Assembly: GCA_023101885.1 (NCBI GenBank)
Contig: JALPQD010000116.1
Span: 1,691,501-1,755,500, forward strand
Source of the DNA: Typhlomys cinereus
Lineage: Eukaryota; Chordata; Mammalia; Rodentia; Platacanthomyidae
Direction of reading: 5' to 3'
Length of the DNA: 64,000 nt
The first letter of the stretch is position 1. Every line of letters starts with the position of its first letter. Positions 35,301 to 48,400 of the stretch are shown here, one piece after another. The notes beneath the pieces are model-generated. The model made no database searches. It saw only the letters and a list, made by a program, of their open reading frames with translations, and was not told the DNA's origin. A program made the translations under genes and the position numbers.

Positions 35301-35785
35301 CATATTGTTTTTTAAAAAAGAAAATGCGATGAAACTCTTAGTTCTGCACTTTTGTCCATTCTCATTTCCATTCATTGAAATTGTCAAGCTTTTATATAAA
35401 ATTCATTATATTCATTTACCACATGTACATCTGTGCCATAGCATGTGTGCAGAGGTTTTTTTCTCCTTCTACCATGTGGGTTTCAGAGATCAAACTCAAG
35501 TCATCAGGCTTAGCAGAAAGTACCTTCACCTACTGACCATCTCACTGACCCCCATTTTTAAAGAATCAACTCAAATATTACTTCCTCACAGGTTTCCCTA
35601 ATTTCTGGAGATCACTCTAATTTTTCAGAGAAGAACAGTAAAAGGAAACTGCTCTATTAGCTAATAAGATGTATAACATGTATATTAATTATAAAATTTG
35701 AAATTGGTGTCAGTCAAACATACATATCAAAGTCCAAAAACAAACACTTTCCTATAAGAAGAGTATATAATAAAGATAATGTTTC

Positions 35786-36074
35786 GGGCTGGAGAGATGG
35801 GTCAGGGGTTAAAACTCGGCATCACAAGCAGAAGGGCCTGAGTTCGGATCCCAGATCCCATGTAAAAACACCAGGTAGAAACAACGGCAGCCTGCTCTTT
35901 TGGCTCTGGTGGGCTCTGCCTGGAAAAGCTCAGAATGAAGCAAGAAAGTAGAAGCAATCCAGATGATTTCTGAAGTCACCCTTGGCTCTCCACAGGAACA
36001 TACAATGTCCTCTGATACACACACACACGCACGCACGCACACAAAGTAAATAAATAAAATATTTTTAAAAAAAA
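35786..36074 (+). mobile_element. Older B2-like SINE
   Basis: The head is GGCTGGAGAGATGGGTCAGG and the body is the older type with TGAAGTCACCCTTGGCTCTC. The CA tract includes CGCACGCACG. The target-site duplication ATAATGTTTC is found at 35,776-35,785 and 36,075-36,084. Confidence 0.9.
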
Positions 36075-36223
36075 ATAATGTTTCAAATCAACAGGAAAAA
36101 GAATATTGTTGGGCAACTGGTTGTCCGTAGAGAAAAGAAGTCAGTAAATTCCTACACCTCGGGCTACATTTTAAAAAATGTTAAGCAGTGAATAATATTA
36201 TGAGTAATGAAAATAAAATTGCC

Positions 36224-36425
36224 AGACATGCTGGTCTGGCAAGTAAGGACTGTCCATCTCTCAGCCGTTATGCAATGATGGTGTGGCCAGTTCCCTCGGC
36301 CCTAGTGTTGGTGCATGCTCTCCCGTCAAGCTGGACTAAGAACTGTAACCAGAAATCATAAACCCCTTGTTCCCTTAAGCCGTTTGATGGTCATTTATTA
36401 GCAACCATGTAGGCTGATTGTAACG
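36224..36425 (-). repeat. Unclassified interspersed repeat, copy 3
   Basis: The reverse complement matches 11,046-11,275 over about 200 bp with a modest number of substitutions, for example the shared block AGTCCAGCTTGACGGGAGAG-like. Confidence 0.8.
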
Positions 36426-36649
36426 AACTCTAAAAGTCTAGCAATAATAAAAGGTGATAAAGTAGGTGGAGGGGAATTCTGGTGTACAATGGCATATAAA
36501 AGTGTTCTGTAGTAACAATTATTAATATTTCAAATGAAAACATATGACCACATACTTCTGTGTTCAGAGATCAACTCTGAAGGTACATAGGTGCAGGAAA
36601 AGGCTACTTTACTAAAGGGATACTTGTAACAGTCAAAAACAAATGTCTA

Positions 36650-36866
36650 GGGGCTGGAGAGGTGGCTCAGGGGTTAAGCCTCTGCCTTGCAGGCGGAAGG
36701 TCCTGAGTTCGGATCCTAGACCCCACGGATAGACACCGGGCGGAAGCAGGGGCGGCCTGCGTTTCCGGTCCTGGTAAGGCGGAGCCTGTGAATCCCGGGG
36801 CAGAGTAAACAAGGAGGAGGTGGTCCATGGTGGTTGCTGAATTCGTCCGTGGTTCTACACACACAT

Positions 36867-36913
<47 letters not shown>

Positions 36914-36944
36914 TGTGCACAATTGTATAAATAATAAAAAAAAA
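36650..36944 (+). mobile_element. Young B2-like SINE
   Basis: The head is GGGCTGGAGAGGTGGCTCAG. The body is the young type with a variant CAGAGTAAACAAGGAGGAGG segment shared with 29,309-29,620. It has a CA tract, and the target-site duplication is AAATGTCTA (36,641-36,649 and 36,945-36,953). Confidence 0.9.
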
Positions 36945-37156
36945 AAATGTCTATTGCTAGGAAAATGGTATGTAGACCACAACCTGTTCATGATTCAGTA
37001 CAATAAATCTGAAAAACCTCTGAAAATACTGACAAGATCATCAAGACAGATTTTTGGTACAAAAAAGCACAAAGAATACAAGTTACAGACAATAAAATAC
37101 CATTTATATATCTATACAAACATATATTACATTAAAATAAAAGAAACCACTGAAGA

Positions 37157-37487
37157 GGGCTGGGAAGATAGCTCAATGATGAAGCTTTTACCTCACAAAC
37201 AAAAGGATCTGAGTCCAGATCCTAGATCCCACATAAAAATGCCAGGCAGATACAGCAGTAATCTATAGCCCTGGAAGAAAGAGTCTGGGAAACCCCAGAG
37301 CAAAGCAATAAGGAAGTAGAGCAATCCAAGATGATTCCCCAAGTCTTTCTTGGGCCTGCACAGGCGCACACACATGCACAACCACACGCACACACTCAAG
37401 TGCCCTCTTGGGCACACAAGTATACACATACACACGCCAAAACACATATACACACACACAAATAAATACATAAAATATTTAAAAAGA
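37157..37487 (+). mobile_element. Older B2-like SINE
   Basis: The head GGCTGGGAAGATAGCTCAAT, the older body and a long CA-rich segment ending AAATAAATACATAAAATATT are all present. Confidence 0.85.
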
Positions 37488-37865
37488 AGAAACATAATGA
37501 TTTACTCATGGAAGATAAGTAACTTTAAAATTTCCCAACCATCATTCCTCAGCGTATAAGTATGAAATCAATAAAACTTTGGATCTTTGGTGCTATTTAT
37601 GTTGCTAGCTTAAGATTCATAAAAAAAATTTTAAGTGAATTTTGACTTGGGATTAGGACAGAATGTCCAACAATTTCTGAAATGGCCCTAAATACACTTC
37701 TGTCATGTTGCACTACATATTTTTGTGAAGTACTATTTTTGGGATTACCAGTTACAAAAATCAAATTAACAAACTCTAAAAAACATTGAAGATGTTCTAC
37801 ATCCTGCAGTATCAAATATTCAGTAAAGATTTAACTGTTTTGTCGCTGTTATAAAATACAAGGTA

Positions 37866-38140
37866 TGGGCTAAAGAGATGGGTCAGGAGTTAAAACTTTT
37901 GCTTCACAAGCAAAAAGGACCTGAGTTCAGATCCCAGATCCCACGTAAAAATGCCAGACAAATAGATGCCACAGCAGCCTGCATTTCAGGCCCTGGAAGA
38001 CAGAGCCTGGGAAACCCCAAAACAAAGCAAGGAAGAAAACAATCCAGAATGATTCTTGAAGTTACCCTTTGGCCTCTGCAGGCACACACAATAAAGCACC
38101 TTCTTGCACCCTCCCATCTCCAAAAAAAAGGGGGGGGGGA
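37866..38140 (+). mobile_element. Older B2-like SINE
   Basis: The head TGGGCTAAAGAGATGGGTCA is followed by the older-type body; it ends at an A-run and a run of ten or so G residues (38,121-38,139). Confidence 0.8.
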
Positions 38141-39251
38141 ACAGGGTTGTAAATAACTGAGTCTGGGCCTCCCAACTCTCTCACATGGTAGACTACAAGT
38201 ATGTACCACAACATCCCGACAAGATTTAATTCTTATGTAAATACAAACAAGAACAGCCATCTCCTTAGCATGCAATGCTTTTTTCTTCTTAACAAATAAA
38301 ATTATATTGGTACCAAAAATTATTTTAAAATAAATTTCTTTATGATATATTACCAGTAAATGTGACTTATGGACCTGTGTTTTATACCTATATTCCCAGG
38401 ATCACACGAACATTTCTCAAGCAGGGATCATGCCTGTAATCTTGACACTTAGGAGGCTAAGGCAGAAGGCTAAATTCAAAGGCAATCTGGGCAACTTAAT
38501 GCATTCTAGGCCAGCTTGGGTTACAGAATAAAACCCTATTTCAAAAAGGAAAAGAAATACCAAACAAAAAATTTCTCAGTCAAAAAGGAGTCACAAGCAA
38601 AGTTGAAAAGCCCTGTCCACTGTACAGTGTGATTAGTAGCAAAATCAGAAGCAAGCATAGACTTGTACCTGGGAAGTAATGTGCATCAAAAGTGTATCAC
38701 TTGAGCAAGTCTAATTTTATTGTCTTGGTGGTGGGGGTGGGAGGGCTGTTCAAGAGCGTCCAGAGTCCCTTACTTAAAGCTCCTATAACACATAATTTTG
38801 ACTTCCATAAAAAATGAAGTCATATCTGATAATCACTAGCTACTTCTCAACATTGTTGGACAAACTAGACAAGGTGGCTCACACAGGTAATCCTAGCCCT
38901 GGGAAACCCTCTACCAACCCCATTTTTTTTCATAGACTTTAACAAGAGTTTGAAAAGATAAAAGATACTAAAGCATAATCCTCTCAGAATTCTGACAAAG
39001 GTATTAAAAAAACTGCAGTAAGTTTGAAAAAAAAGCAACAAAAAAGATAAAAAAGGAATGTATTTTTTGCTAATATTTTTAAAATCTTACCTCCATTTCT
39101 GATATCTTGTAGTTTGGTAGTTTGTACCTATACTTATTTACTGACTTAAATAGCTGTTAATATCAAATACTTTTAACAAGTTGAAGGTAAAGACACAAAT
39201 AAGCTACTGAAGAATAGTTAAAACATTCATAAAGCTACTGATGAATCTTAC

Positions 39252-39385
39252 CACCATAAAATCGAATCATACAGCTGAGGTCGGGATTTGTAGCCTCTTC
39301 CTGTATCCGCACAGGATCTTCGAAGCCCAATCTGGACAAGTAATCATAAACAATCTGAAGAGGTCGTTCAGCAGGTTCCAGTCTC
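39252..39385 (-). CDS. PHLPP2: PHLPP2 exon 3 (Ras-association-like region)
   Basis: This 134-nt exon encodes about residues 94-138, including [20 protein letters not shown] and ending at CMIRFYG. This is the second half of the Ras-association-like region before the PH domain. The acceptor is a tandem AAGCAG: the downstream AG (exon start 39,385) gives the usual RRLEP, and the upstream AG would add one Ser. The donor is GGTG|gtaaga. The exon carries one base of the incoming split codon and leaves one base of the Glu codon finished in exon 4. Confidence 0.96.
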
Positions 39386-39740
39386 CTGCTTACACAATTC
39401 AAAAGAAAAATATAGGGTGAATAATAAAAAATCTTCACTTTTAATCATTTCATACACTCTTGCATTTTATTCTACATCAAGTAAGGTCTTTTTTAATATA
39501 ATACAACTAAATCTGAACAAGTAGTTTTCAAAGTTTTAGGACTCGGGATACCTTACAATCTTTATGGACCATAAAAAGCTTCTGTCTGGATGGGTCACAT
39601 CCATTGATATTTACTGAACTAGAAATAGTTTAATTTTATAAAAAAAAAAAAAAACTTTCAAAAACATATTCACCTTAAACTAGCAATACACTCATTATAT
39701 GTTAACATAAACTTTTTAAAGCCTTCAAAAATAAAACTTA

Positions 39741-39842
39741 GGGCTGGAGAGACGGCTCAGGGGTTAAGACTCTGTCTTGCAAGCAGCAGATCCTGAGTTC
39801 CGATCCCACATAAAAACGCCAGATGGAAATGGCGACAGACCA
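39741..39842 (+). mobile_element. Truncated B2-like SINE
   Basis: The head GGGCTGGAGAGACGGCTCAG through GCCAGATGGAAATGGCGACA is intact, then the match stops; the 3' body and tail are absent. Confidence 0.8.
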
Positions 39843-41849
39843 CACTTTCTAGTATCTTAGAAGCTGCTGGAAGAGAAAAATAATCACAAGCCCTATCAAT
39901 GACATGAGATCTGGAAGTTGCAATATAAATCACCATGGCAACAGGTAACCACCAGTGTACTAATGGCATGATTATCAAGGAAACAACCAACTTCTTTCTG
40001 ATTGAATTCAAGACCCACTTGTCATAATGGTACATATTCCTGTTACTGCAAACTAGAACAAGAACCTAAAAAAGGGTAAGGAAATAAATCAATAGGAAAG
40101 ACAGCCAATAAACGTATAGGTAGGAAGACAGTACATCAAACTGCTCTGTAGATAGCTGTTATTATACCCATATAATGGGAACTTATAGTAGAAACCTTTG
40201 ATTCTAAAGCTGGATGAGTGAAGGGAAATGCACATTATCAGTGGGGTGACCTAAAGAGAGGTAACTTCATACACCACAGAGGCCTGAGCATCCACAGGAG
40301 TAGACAGGCCAGAAGGAATCCTGGGGTCCACAGAAGCACACAGGTAGAAGGGTAAGAGGGAGTGGGAGAGAATGGTGAAAAGAAGGGAAAGGGAGGAAGG
40401 GAAGCTGGGATGAATACTCAATATGCTTATAAAAGTAAAAAAATAAATTTAAATACAGATGGCTCAGTGAGTAAGATGACTGCTTGTAAACCTGACAACC
40501 TAAGTCCTGATTCCTGGATGACCACATGAAAAGGAGACACTGACTTCCAAAAGTTGTCTTTTGACCTGCAACCTTGTGTCATGGAATGGAATATCTCTAA
40601 TATTTTTTTTTAAAAATTAGAAAAAAGAACAAATACAGATGGAGACATCTAGGTTGCCTACTCTGTCCTAAACACTATATGTATTTCCACTGGTTTTATA
40701 GATGATACTTTCAAAACAACTAGAAATAAAGAACTAATAATCTCCCCCAAATCATTCTACTTAACATGGTCAGATGAGAAGTCAAAACAAAACCAGTAAT
40801 CACTAATGGCTTTGATAGTATTGTTTTAAGTAGGATTTAAAATATTCTAGGAAATTATATTAATTAAAATAAACATGATAAAGCATGGCAAAAAGATGAA
40901 GTATGTCAGTGTTTCACAATTGAAAAACTAAAAAATACTGTGAATAACAAGATTTAGGTAAAAAAACAAACAAACAGTGAAGACAATAACATTATAAAGC
41001 TGCTTCTCAGTACCTGTATCAAAGTGACAAGTCAGGACTAGACATCAAATTCTGGACAAGGAAAACAAGGCAAAATCCAGCCCCTCCTGCCTACTGCTCA
41101 GCTTGGAGTTTTGTTATTTGGTTCAGTTTTGCTTGAGACAGGCAGGATCATGCTATTATAACCCAAGCTTGCCCAGATCTAATAATCCTGCTTCGTCCTC
41201 CAAAGGACTAGAATTACAAACACATACTACCATGTCTGGCTCTGTTTGATCTTTCAATTTCCAGAAACTAAAAAAACTAAAGTAAAATAAATAACTGACC
41301 CAGGAACACAGAGCCCATAAAGACCCAGTGAGTACTGAATTTTAATTTTTTTTTGAAAAAAGGTCATACCATATAGCCCTTGCTGGCCTCAAATTTGTTA
41401 TTTTCCTAATAAGTCTCTTAGTTGCTGAGAATATAAGAGTGAACCACCACAATATTGAACTACACAGAAATAGGAAATAAGCTTTTCAGAGTAAAAACAA
41501 TCACTTGACAAAAAAAAAAAAAAAAAAAAAAAAATTTGCCAAGACCTATAACAAGGTATTTCCCAGAATAACAGTTCCCAGCATAATGGCAGATTTTTTC
41601 TAAGCAAGATGGAATATGGGGGAGTGTGTTGTTACTGTTCATAGGGTGTGTGCATGTGGGTACGTGTGCCTATGGAGACAAGAGGTCAATCCTCTCTCTA
41701 CTTTTTGGAGAGGAACTCACCAACACCACCTCTAGGATCCTCCTATCTTTGCCCCACCTCAACCCCTGTCTCCAGCCCTGGATACAAACTCAAGTCTTTC
41801 CATTTGCATGGCAGATACATTATAGACTGAGCCACTGATACCCATTGAA

Positions 41850-41851
<2 letters not shown>

Positions 41852-41894
<43 letters not shown>
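41852..41894. repeat. (GT)n microsatellite
   Basis: About 20 GT units at the end of a minus-strand B3-type SINE (about 41,640-41,850). It is CA-rich in transcript sense. Confidence 0.9.
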
Positions 41895-41901
<7 letters not shown>

Positions 41902-42390
41902 TGTGGGTGTGTATGGGTGTACATGATGGTATTAACTGTCACCCTAGCACCTCAGAGACAAATTTCACTTCAGAGGATACATCTGAAAGGGACTGTCTAC
42001 ATTAAAATTGCCCCTGAGCATGCCTTAAAAGATGGTCTGTATAACTGATGTAAGATCCAGCCTTTGTAGGCATGGCCATTCCCTAGAGTCAGGTGGTCTA
42101 GGCTTTTACGAAATGGAGAGAGCTAGAACACAAGCAAGCAAACCTGGCTCACCTCTTGCTTTCTACTCTTGACTCTGGCTATGTTGTAACCAGTTCCATG
42201 CTCTTGTTGCTGTGACTGAATTGTGAGCTGGAATTAAACCAAACAACTGAAGATTCAACACATGAGCCTGTGGGAGACAACCCGCATTTCAAACCATGAC
42301 ACCTTCCAAATATAATACAAATTCCTCTGAACCCTGCTACTCCAGGTTATAATGATCAATACTATAGCTCATTTAAGAATGTCATATTCA

Positions 42391-42649
42391 GATTGAAGAG
42401 ACAGCTCAGGAGTCAAGACTGTGCCTCACAAGCAGAAGGTCCTGAGTTTAGATTCCAGGTCCCACGTAAAAACACGAGGCAGAAGCGGCAACAGCCTGTA
42501 CTTCCAGCATTGGTGGGTGGAGCAGGATCCCAGAGTGAAACAAGAAGGACACAGAAGCAAAACAATTCAGAATGATAACCAAAGTTACCCTTGGTTCTCC
42601 ACAGGAATACACAGTGCCCCCCACACACACAGAGTAAATATTTTTAAAA
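42391..42649 (+). mobile_element. Older B2-like SINE
   Basis: The head is GATTGAAGAGACAGCTCAGG, followed by an older-type body. The target-site duplication AAGAATGTCATATTCA is perfect (42,375-42,390 and 42,650-42,665) despite the diverged body. Confidence 0.92.
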
Positions 42650-43018
42650 AAGAATGTCATATTCATAATTATATATACTTTCAAGATAGCTCTCGCTTAG
42701 TTTTTCTATTTTTCTCTAGAAAACAAACAAAAATAAAAACAGAAAGATCCTAATTCTGATTTCTTTTCCTTTGATCAACCTTACCAAATCCCTTTTAGCT
42801 AAGTGCTTTTAGTTAGTGACTTCAATTTACAGAGCAGAGGTTGAGCCTTCTGGATTGCAGTCTACACTTGTGGTTAAGAAGAGGTCATTCTGGGACTTCA
42901 TCCCAGATCTATATTGAACCATTGAGCTATTGTAGAAAAGCTAGGAATCCTGGAGGAACTGTTCAAAATAGTGATAAGATCATCATTCTTTTTTTCTGTC
43001 TAGCAGTTTGTAAACATC

Positions 43019-43052
<34 letters not shown>

Positions 43053-43113
43053 GAGAGAGAGAGAGAGGAAGAGAAAGAGAGAGAAAGAAAGAAAGAAAGA
43101 AAGAAGAAAGAAA

Positions 43114-43146
<33 letters not shown>

Positions 43147-43236
43147 AGAAAAGAAAGAAAGAGAGAAAGGGAGAGAGAAAGGAAAAAGAATGAGAGGGAG
43201 GGAGGGAGAGAGAGAGAGAGACAGAGAGAGAGAAAG

Positions 43237-43315
<79 letters not shown>

Positions 43316-43320
43316 AAAGA
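43019..43320. repeat. 300-bp homopurine (GA)n / (GAAA)n tract
   Basis: The plus strand is almost entirely A and G: GA-rich at first, then GAAA/GAAGAAA units, a GAGGGAGG middle and a long pure GAAA run (about 43,230-43,314). In PHLPP2 sense it is polypyrimidine. The 217-codon Arg/Glu/Lys frame across it is an artefact of the repeat. Confidence 0.97.
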
Positions 43321-43836
43321 AAAGGACCTTTCTTCTGTTCTGTTGGGTCTTTGCGAGGAATTATTGAACTTAGGCAGACCAAATGGAACTTCCAAACTTA
43401 TGGCCCATTATTCACAAGTACATGTAGCCTAGGGACCCTAGGAGAGTCTGAAATAAGAATGTTATTTTGCTTTCCTTTTTATAAAAAAAAATAATTTTTA
43501 TTCTCTCCACAGAAAACACTAGAGAAACTAAACCAAAAATACATGCTGATTTTCTACACTACATAATGGTTTTTTTATGTGTGAAATTAGTCAAAATTAA
43601 CTAAAGTCAACAAAATTTTTAATTTAAGGAGATCTCACCAGTTGGGATTCCCTCACTGCCCCTTAATTTGTCAAGTCAGCACTGCAGAAGCAAGATAATA
43701 TCAGAAAAAAATACATTAAGAAAGAAAAATAAGGGCAGCTGCTAAGATGGCTCAGGAGCCTGTGTCATCCTGGAAGTCACAAAGGAGAGAACCAAACTTT
43801 TCAAAAGTTGTCCTCTGACCTCCACATGCACAATAT

Positions 43837-43837
<1 letters not shown>

Positions 43838-43875
<38 letters not shown>
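43838..43875. repeat. (CT)n microsatellite
   Basis: About 19 CT units at the tail of a B3-type SINE (about 43,735-43,930). Confidence 0.9.
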
Positions 43876-43877
<2 letters not shown>

Positions 43878-43970
43878 CTGGGAATCTAACCCAGGTTATC
43901 ACACCCACTTTACCAACTAAGCTATTTTTCCAGACCAACAAATTCTTTTAAAGTTTAAAAATAGTACAGA

Positions 43971-44118
43971 AAGCCAGGCATGGTGGCACACGCCTGTAAT
44001 CTCAGCACTTGGGAGGTGGAGGCAAGAGGGTAAGGAAATCAAGGTCATTCTCGGCTACACAGTAAGTCTGAGGTCATCATGGGCTACATAAGATACCGTC
44101 TCTCAAAAAAAAAAAAAA
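43971..44118 (+). mobile_element. B1 SINE
   Basis: The sequence GCCAGGCATGGTGGCACACG, then CTCAGCACTTGGGAGGTGG and a poly(A) end, matches the 7SL-derived B1 layout. Confidence 0.9.
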
Positions 44119-45079
44119 GGACTAAAATGTAAAGCATAAAGAAAAAAAATTCCTTGTCCTTTTTATCTGTGTTAATAAGTTTGCTATATATATAAAATCC
44201 AGAAGTAAATATTTTCATTCCACTTCAAAATAGGGTAAACAGAGCTAGGAATATGGCTCAGTAGTAGAGGGCTTGCCTAGCAAACAAAGTCTTGAGTTTG
44301 ATCGCCAGTAAAAGAAAGAAAATGCATATGTACAGATGCATACCAATCTACAAGAAGTCACCCAACAATGTCAGAAAAATTAGATTTCAGGAGCCCAAAG
44401 ACCTCCAGTTTTGTCTTCTATTATAAATATCCTATTAACTTCATAGCTCATCTTAAAAGATGTCCATCAAACATTTAAAAACCTTAGTCATTTTGATGAC
44501 TAAGAATAAAAACAGATATATGGCTGTGAGTCAAAGAGCAATCCATTTTTATTACATATGATCTTATTACAACTTTTCAGAGAGAAGCTACACTAAGCAT
44601 CACTGATGAGTCATTTGCTGCTTAAACAGCTCAGTATAAAAAGGCCAAAGAGTATGAGGTAGGAACGCTAGACTGGGAGGTAAAATACTTGAGTCCCAAG
44701 TGCAGTTTTGCTATCAGCCGGTATCAGGTACACACTTCCAGCCTCTGGGGCTGTTTCAGGTTTATAAAACAAAGGGAGCTGGTCTCAGTGGTTCCCACTG
44801 AGAAGTTCTTGGCTTTCAGGGCAGGACTCTTCTGTATCACCCATGGACAATAGTAAGCCTGTCTTTTGTCCACTGAATTCTAATGTAACTTCTCAGCAGT
44901 TGACACAACCAAAGAACCCTGTCCCCACACACAGCTGGGAGGTACAATATTGAGTTGGCCACACTTAAGCTGCTTCCTAAAGTTCCTTTGATTTTAAGTG
45001 CTAAAATTCCATAAATTTCTAAAATTGTGGCCCTTCAAGTATACTAAGTAAGAAGCATGCAACTGAAAAACAGCAAATA

Positions 45080-45187
45080 GAGCTCACTCTGACAGCACAT
45101 ACAGTAAAACTGGAACAACATAGAGAAGATTAAAAATGGCCCCTGTATAAGGATAACATGCAAATTCATGAAGCAGCCCATATTTAA
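45080..45187 (+). pseudogene. U6 snRNA pseudogene
   Basis: About 107 bp align to U6 snRNA: GACAGCACATACAGTAAAAC, GGAACAACATAGAGAAGATT, GGCCCCTGTATAAGGATAAC and CAAATTCATGAAGC. Against U6 there are many substitutions (for example ACACGCAAATTCGTGAAGCG is altered at several CpGs). An A-rich tail follows and no U6 promoter (TATA/PSE) is apparent, so it is a retroposed dead copy. Confidence 0.93.
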
Positions 45188-48100
45188 AAAAAAAAACAAA
45201 GAAGGAATAGGCAATTTAGAAAAAAATATTTTTAGTTTATTTATTATTATTATTGTGTGTGTGTATGCTATAGAAGTCAGAGTACAATTTTTTGGAGTCA
45301 GTTCTCTCCTTCCACCTTTACATGGATTCCAGAGTTGAACTCAAGTTATCAAGTTTACATACAACCATCTTTACTCACTGAGTGATCTCTCTACCCAACT
45401 CCTAAATATTTTAATCCCAGTAATCTATTTCTGGAAACTAGCCTAGAGAAATCTGCAATAAAGATTTATGAGCAGTGGTTTAGTCAACACAAAACTATTT
45501 CTAAGAGATGAACAATTTGCAACAGCCCACATATATTTATTGAGCAGTTGGCTAAGGATATAGTTCAGTGATTGAGCATGCTTAGCCTACACGAGACTCA
45601 GGGCAGCTGATAAGGCACAGGGAAAGAGGGAGATGGGCAGATGACCACTTATTAGGTATCAGCTTCATTCTAAGTACTTTATATCCTTGCTACTTAAAGT
45701 ACAAGACATCACTTAGGAGTTAACAGAAATATTATCTCAGAAGTCAAGCATAATGATGCATGCCTACAATCCTAACATTCTGAAGGTTGAGGAAGTCTTC
45801 TACCAGCCCAAGAACAGCATGGGCTCTACAGTGATCATCAAGCCAACCAGGTCTACAGAGCAAGACCCATCAATACTATCTTAGGCTCCATCTGAGATCT
45901 ACTGAAATCAGAATCTGTATTTTTAAAAGGTGGGCAGTTTAATAGGTACTGCCTCATAACTATTAACTCATTTAATGTTCACATCATGTCTAATGAATTT
46001 AATCACCATGACAATGAAAACACTCATTTTGCAAAGCTCTCAGGGAAGACAGGGAACATTATGTACTTGTACAAGAACTGTCAGAGATATGACTGAGCCA
46101 TACACTCTCAAGTTGGAAGCCAATCTATACTACTGTTGTATATTAAGTCTCAATTTTTAAATTTTTGATATTTTGTAATAGGGTGTCATATAGCCCAGGC
46201 TGACCTCTCTCTACTGTGCTATGTAATTGAGGATGAGCTTGAACTCTTGATCTTTCTTCTTTCAAGTGCTAGGACAATAGATATGTGCCAACATGCTCAG
46301 CTTAGCCCCCAATTTTTAAACAACTTATAGCATTATTCATAAGTAGAATATTCTGTAACTACTCAAATTGGTAAAGTTAAATTTTAATAACAATAAAATT
46401 AAGAATAGCTATTAAGTGAATTATAAGGATATAAAGTTAAGTATGAATCCAAATATGTAATCATAAAGAAACATATACATAACTGAAAAATATCTGGTGA
46501 AAAATGTTACCCATATAGGTTATGAGGGTGGAGTCTGGTATCAGAATGCCAGAGTTCAAACTCCAGCTCAACTACCTCCTAGCTGATGACATGAAGATAA
46601 GAGCAATCCCTCATAAACCTCACTTTCTACATCTATAAAATGTGGGGTGGTTGCTTCACAAAATGGTTGGGATTATTCTACATAAAGCATAACCATTGAA
46701 AACTACTTCTTTCTATACTTTTTCATTTTCCCAAAAGTTTTTAATGAATACAAATTACAAATAAATAATAAGTGAAAAAAAAAAAGGTTCTCAGAAACGC
46801 CACCACCATCTCTTAGAGATTGTCAACTGTGTTATAAAGGGCTATTCTGAAGAAAGTATCTACTCCCCTGATTAGATAATAGAAAACTGAACGAAAACAA
46901 TTAACAGCTGAGTAAGACTCTAAAGAAGATCTTAATACAGATATAATTAAACAGTAAATATGAGTAAGAAGAATGGCTATGCCAGCATCTCTCCTGCAGG
47001 ACCTTTATTCAGAAGGAAGTACACCATTACCTTGAATGTCGCATCCACAACTGTCGGGCAATACCTGCCTTAAGGAGGTCAATGGACAACTCTCAGTGTT
47101 CCTCATCTGAAAACTCCCTTAGAGCTGCAGTGAACTGCATATGGCTCATATTAGCTCCAACATGGTTTTTAGCTTTGAGATAACATAACTTTGCAGTATG
47201 TTTGTGAATTTCACATACTTTGGTTATAAAATGCAACAATAAATTTTTTGAGGCATGTCGGGAATGGGAAGAATATTTATAGTGTTGTGCAAACACTGTA
47301 CTTGCCTATTTAAACTATAAAACAAAGGGTTAGGATCCCAGAGAAACTCAACTAATTCATATAAAATGAGAAAATGGGTACAGCACAAAGCATACTGACT
47401 AGCACAAACAGAACTTAACATTAGCTGAGATCTGTTATTCTTGCCGCACTCCTAACTCCTACCACTGTTCTTGAGCTCCTGCCCCAACAATGACACCCCT
47501 GCTGTCAAGCTACAACTCCACAGTGGTTTCACTATTGTCTAATCAATTATGTCTTCAAAGAGCTATTTCATTATTAATTGTAAAGGCTACAAAGACAAAA
47601 CGAGACAAACTTTCCACTTTAATTATAGTTTAGATTCTCACATGTAAATAAGAATCACATTTGAATTCTTAACTACACAATTAGTAAGGAAATAATTCCA
47701 CGAGAGGTTTTCTCCACATTTCTAGTATTTTTGTATACCCAAACATTAGTAAACAAGTCAGTCAGTACTTAAGTGAACTCAATATCAGTTAAAATCTAGG
47801 TCAAGGCTTTCTACCTGATAAAATTAGATCAGAATCAGTGTTAAGACTTAGAAAAGCCTAAGGATCACCCAGTCTGCTTCTTGTACAAATGGCTTCAAGA
47901 AATGTGGTTAACTTGTTAATAAGGAAAACATTCAAACACTACTCCAATTTTTCAGGATTTAGTTTAAGCAACAAAAGGAATACACATTAAACATCAGTTT
48001 ACACTTTTGAAACAGCTTCCACCTGTAGCCCACTAAAGGTGTCACTATATCACCACACTTTAAGGTGTAAGCAGTAGCTTCATTTCTCACTTCAACAATA

Positions 48101-48400
48101 TTGAATCCACAGCTGTGAACTGTTTTAAGACACTTCTTTATTACAGGGGATGGGAAGAGCAGAAAAATGATAGCCATTTAAAGAGTTTTTATTTGACACA
48201 CAATTCAAAAAACTAATGATTTTTAAAAAGTTGAGTCAAAGAGTTCATGAGCACATTATACGACTACTACCATAGTATTATTCTTCATATTTATGTAAAA
48301 ATGAATGACTTATAATTTTATGTAAATATGTTCAATTTTACTCACCAAGAGAAATGAAAACAACAGAATTATAATTAAAAGAATTATAAAATTCATATTT

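Larger units (their letters stand above)
24007..39251. other. PHLPP2 intron 3 (15.2 kb)
   Basis: This is the largest intron. It holds an unclassified repeat (about 25,125-25,745), the L1 complex (26,260-33,810), further B2-like SINEs (34,548-34,828; 35,786-36,074; 36,650-36,944; 37,157-37,487; 37,866-38,140) and a third copy of the unclassified repeat (36,224-36,425). The stretch 24,007-25,120 shows nothing recognisable. No exon is seen. Confidence 0.7.

Noticed and set aside
42841..43494. 217-codon plus frame and 131-139-codon minus frames over the purine tract
   Set aside because: They are translations of GA/GAAA repeats (Arg-Glu-Lys or Ser-Phe-Leu runs) with no real protein.
45080..45187. 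Functional U6 snRNA gene
   Set aside because: Too many substitutions in conserved U6 blocks, an A-rich tail, and no U6-type upstream promoter.
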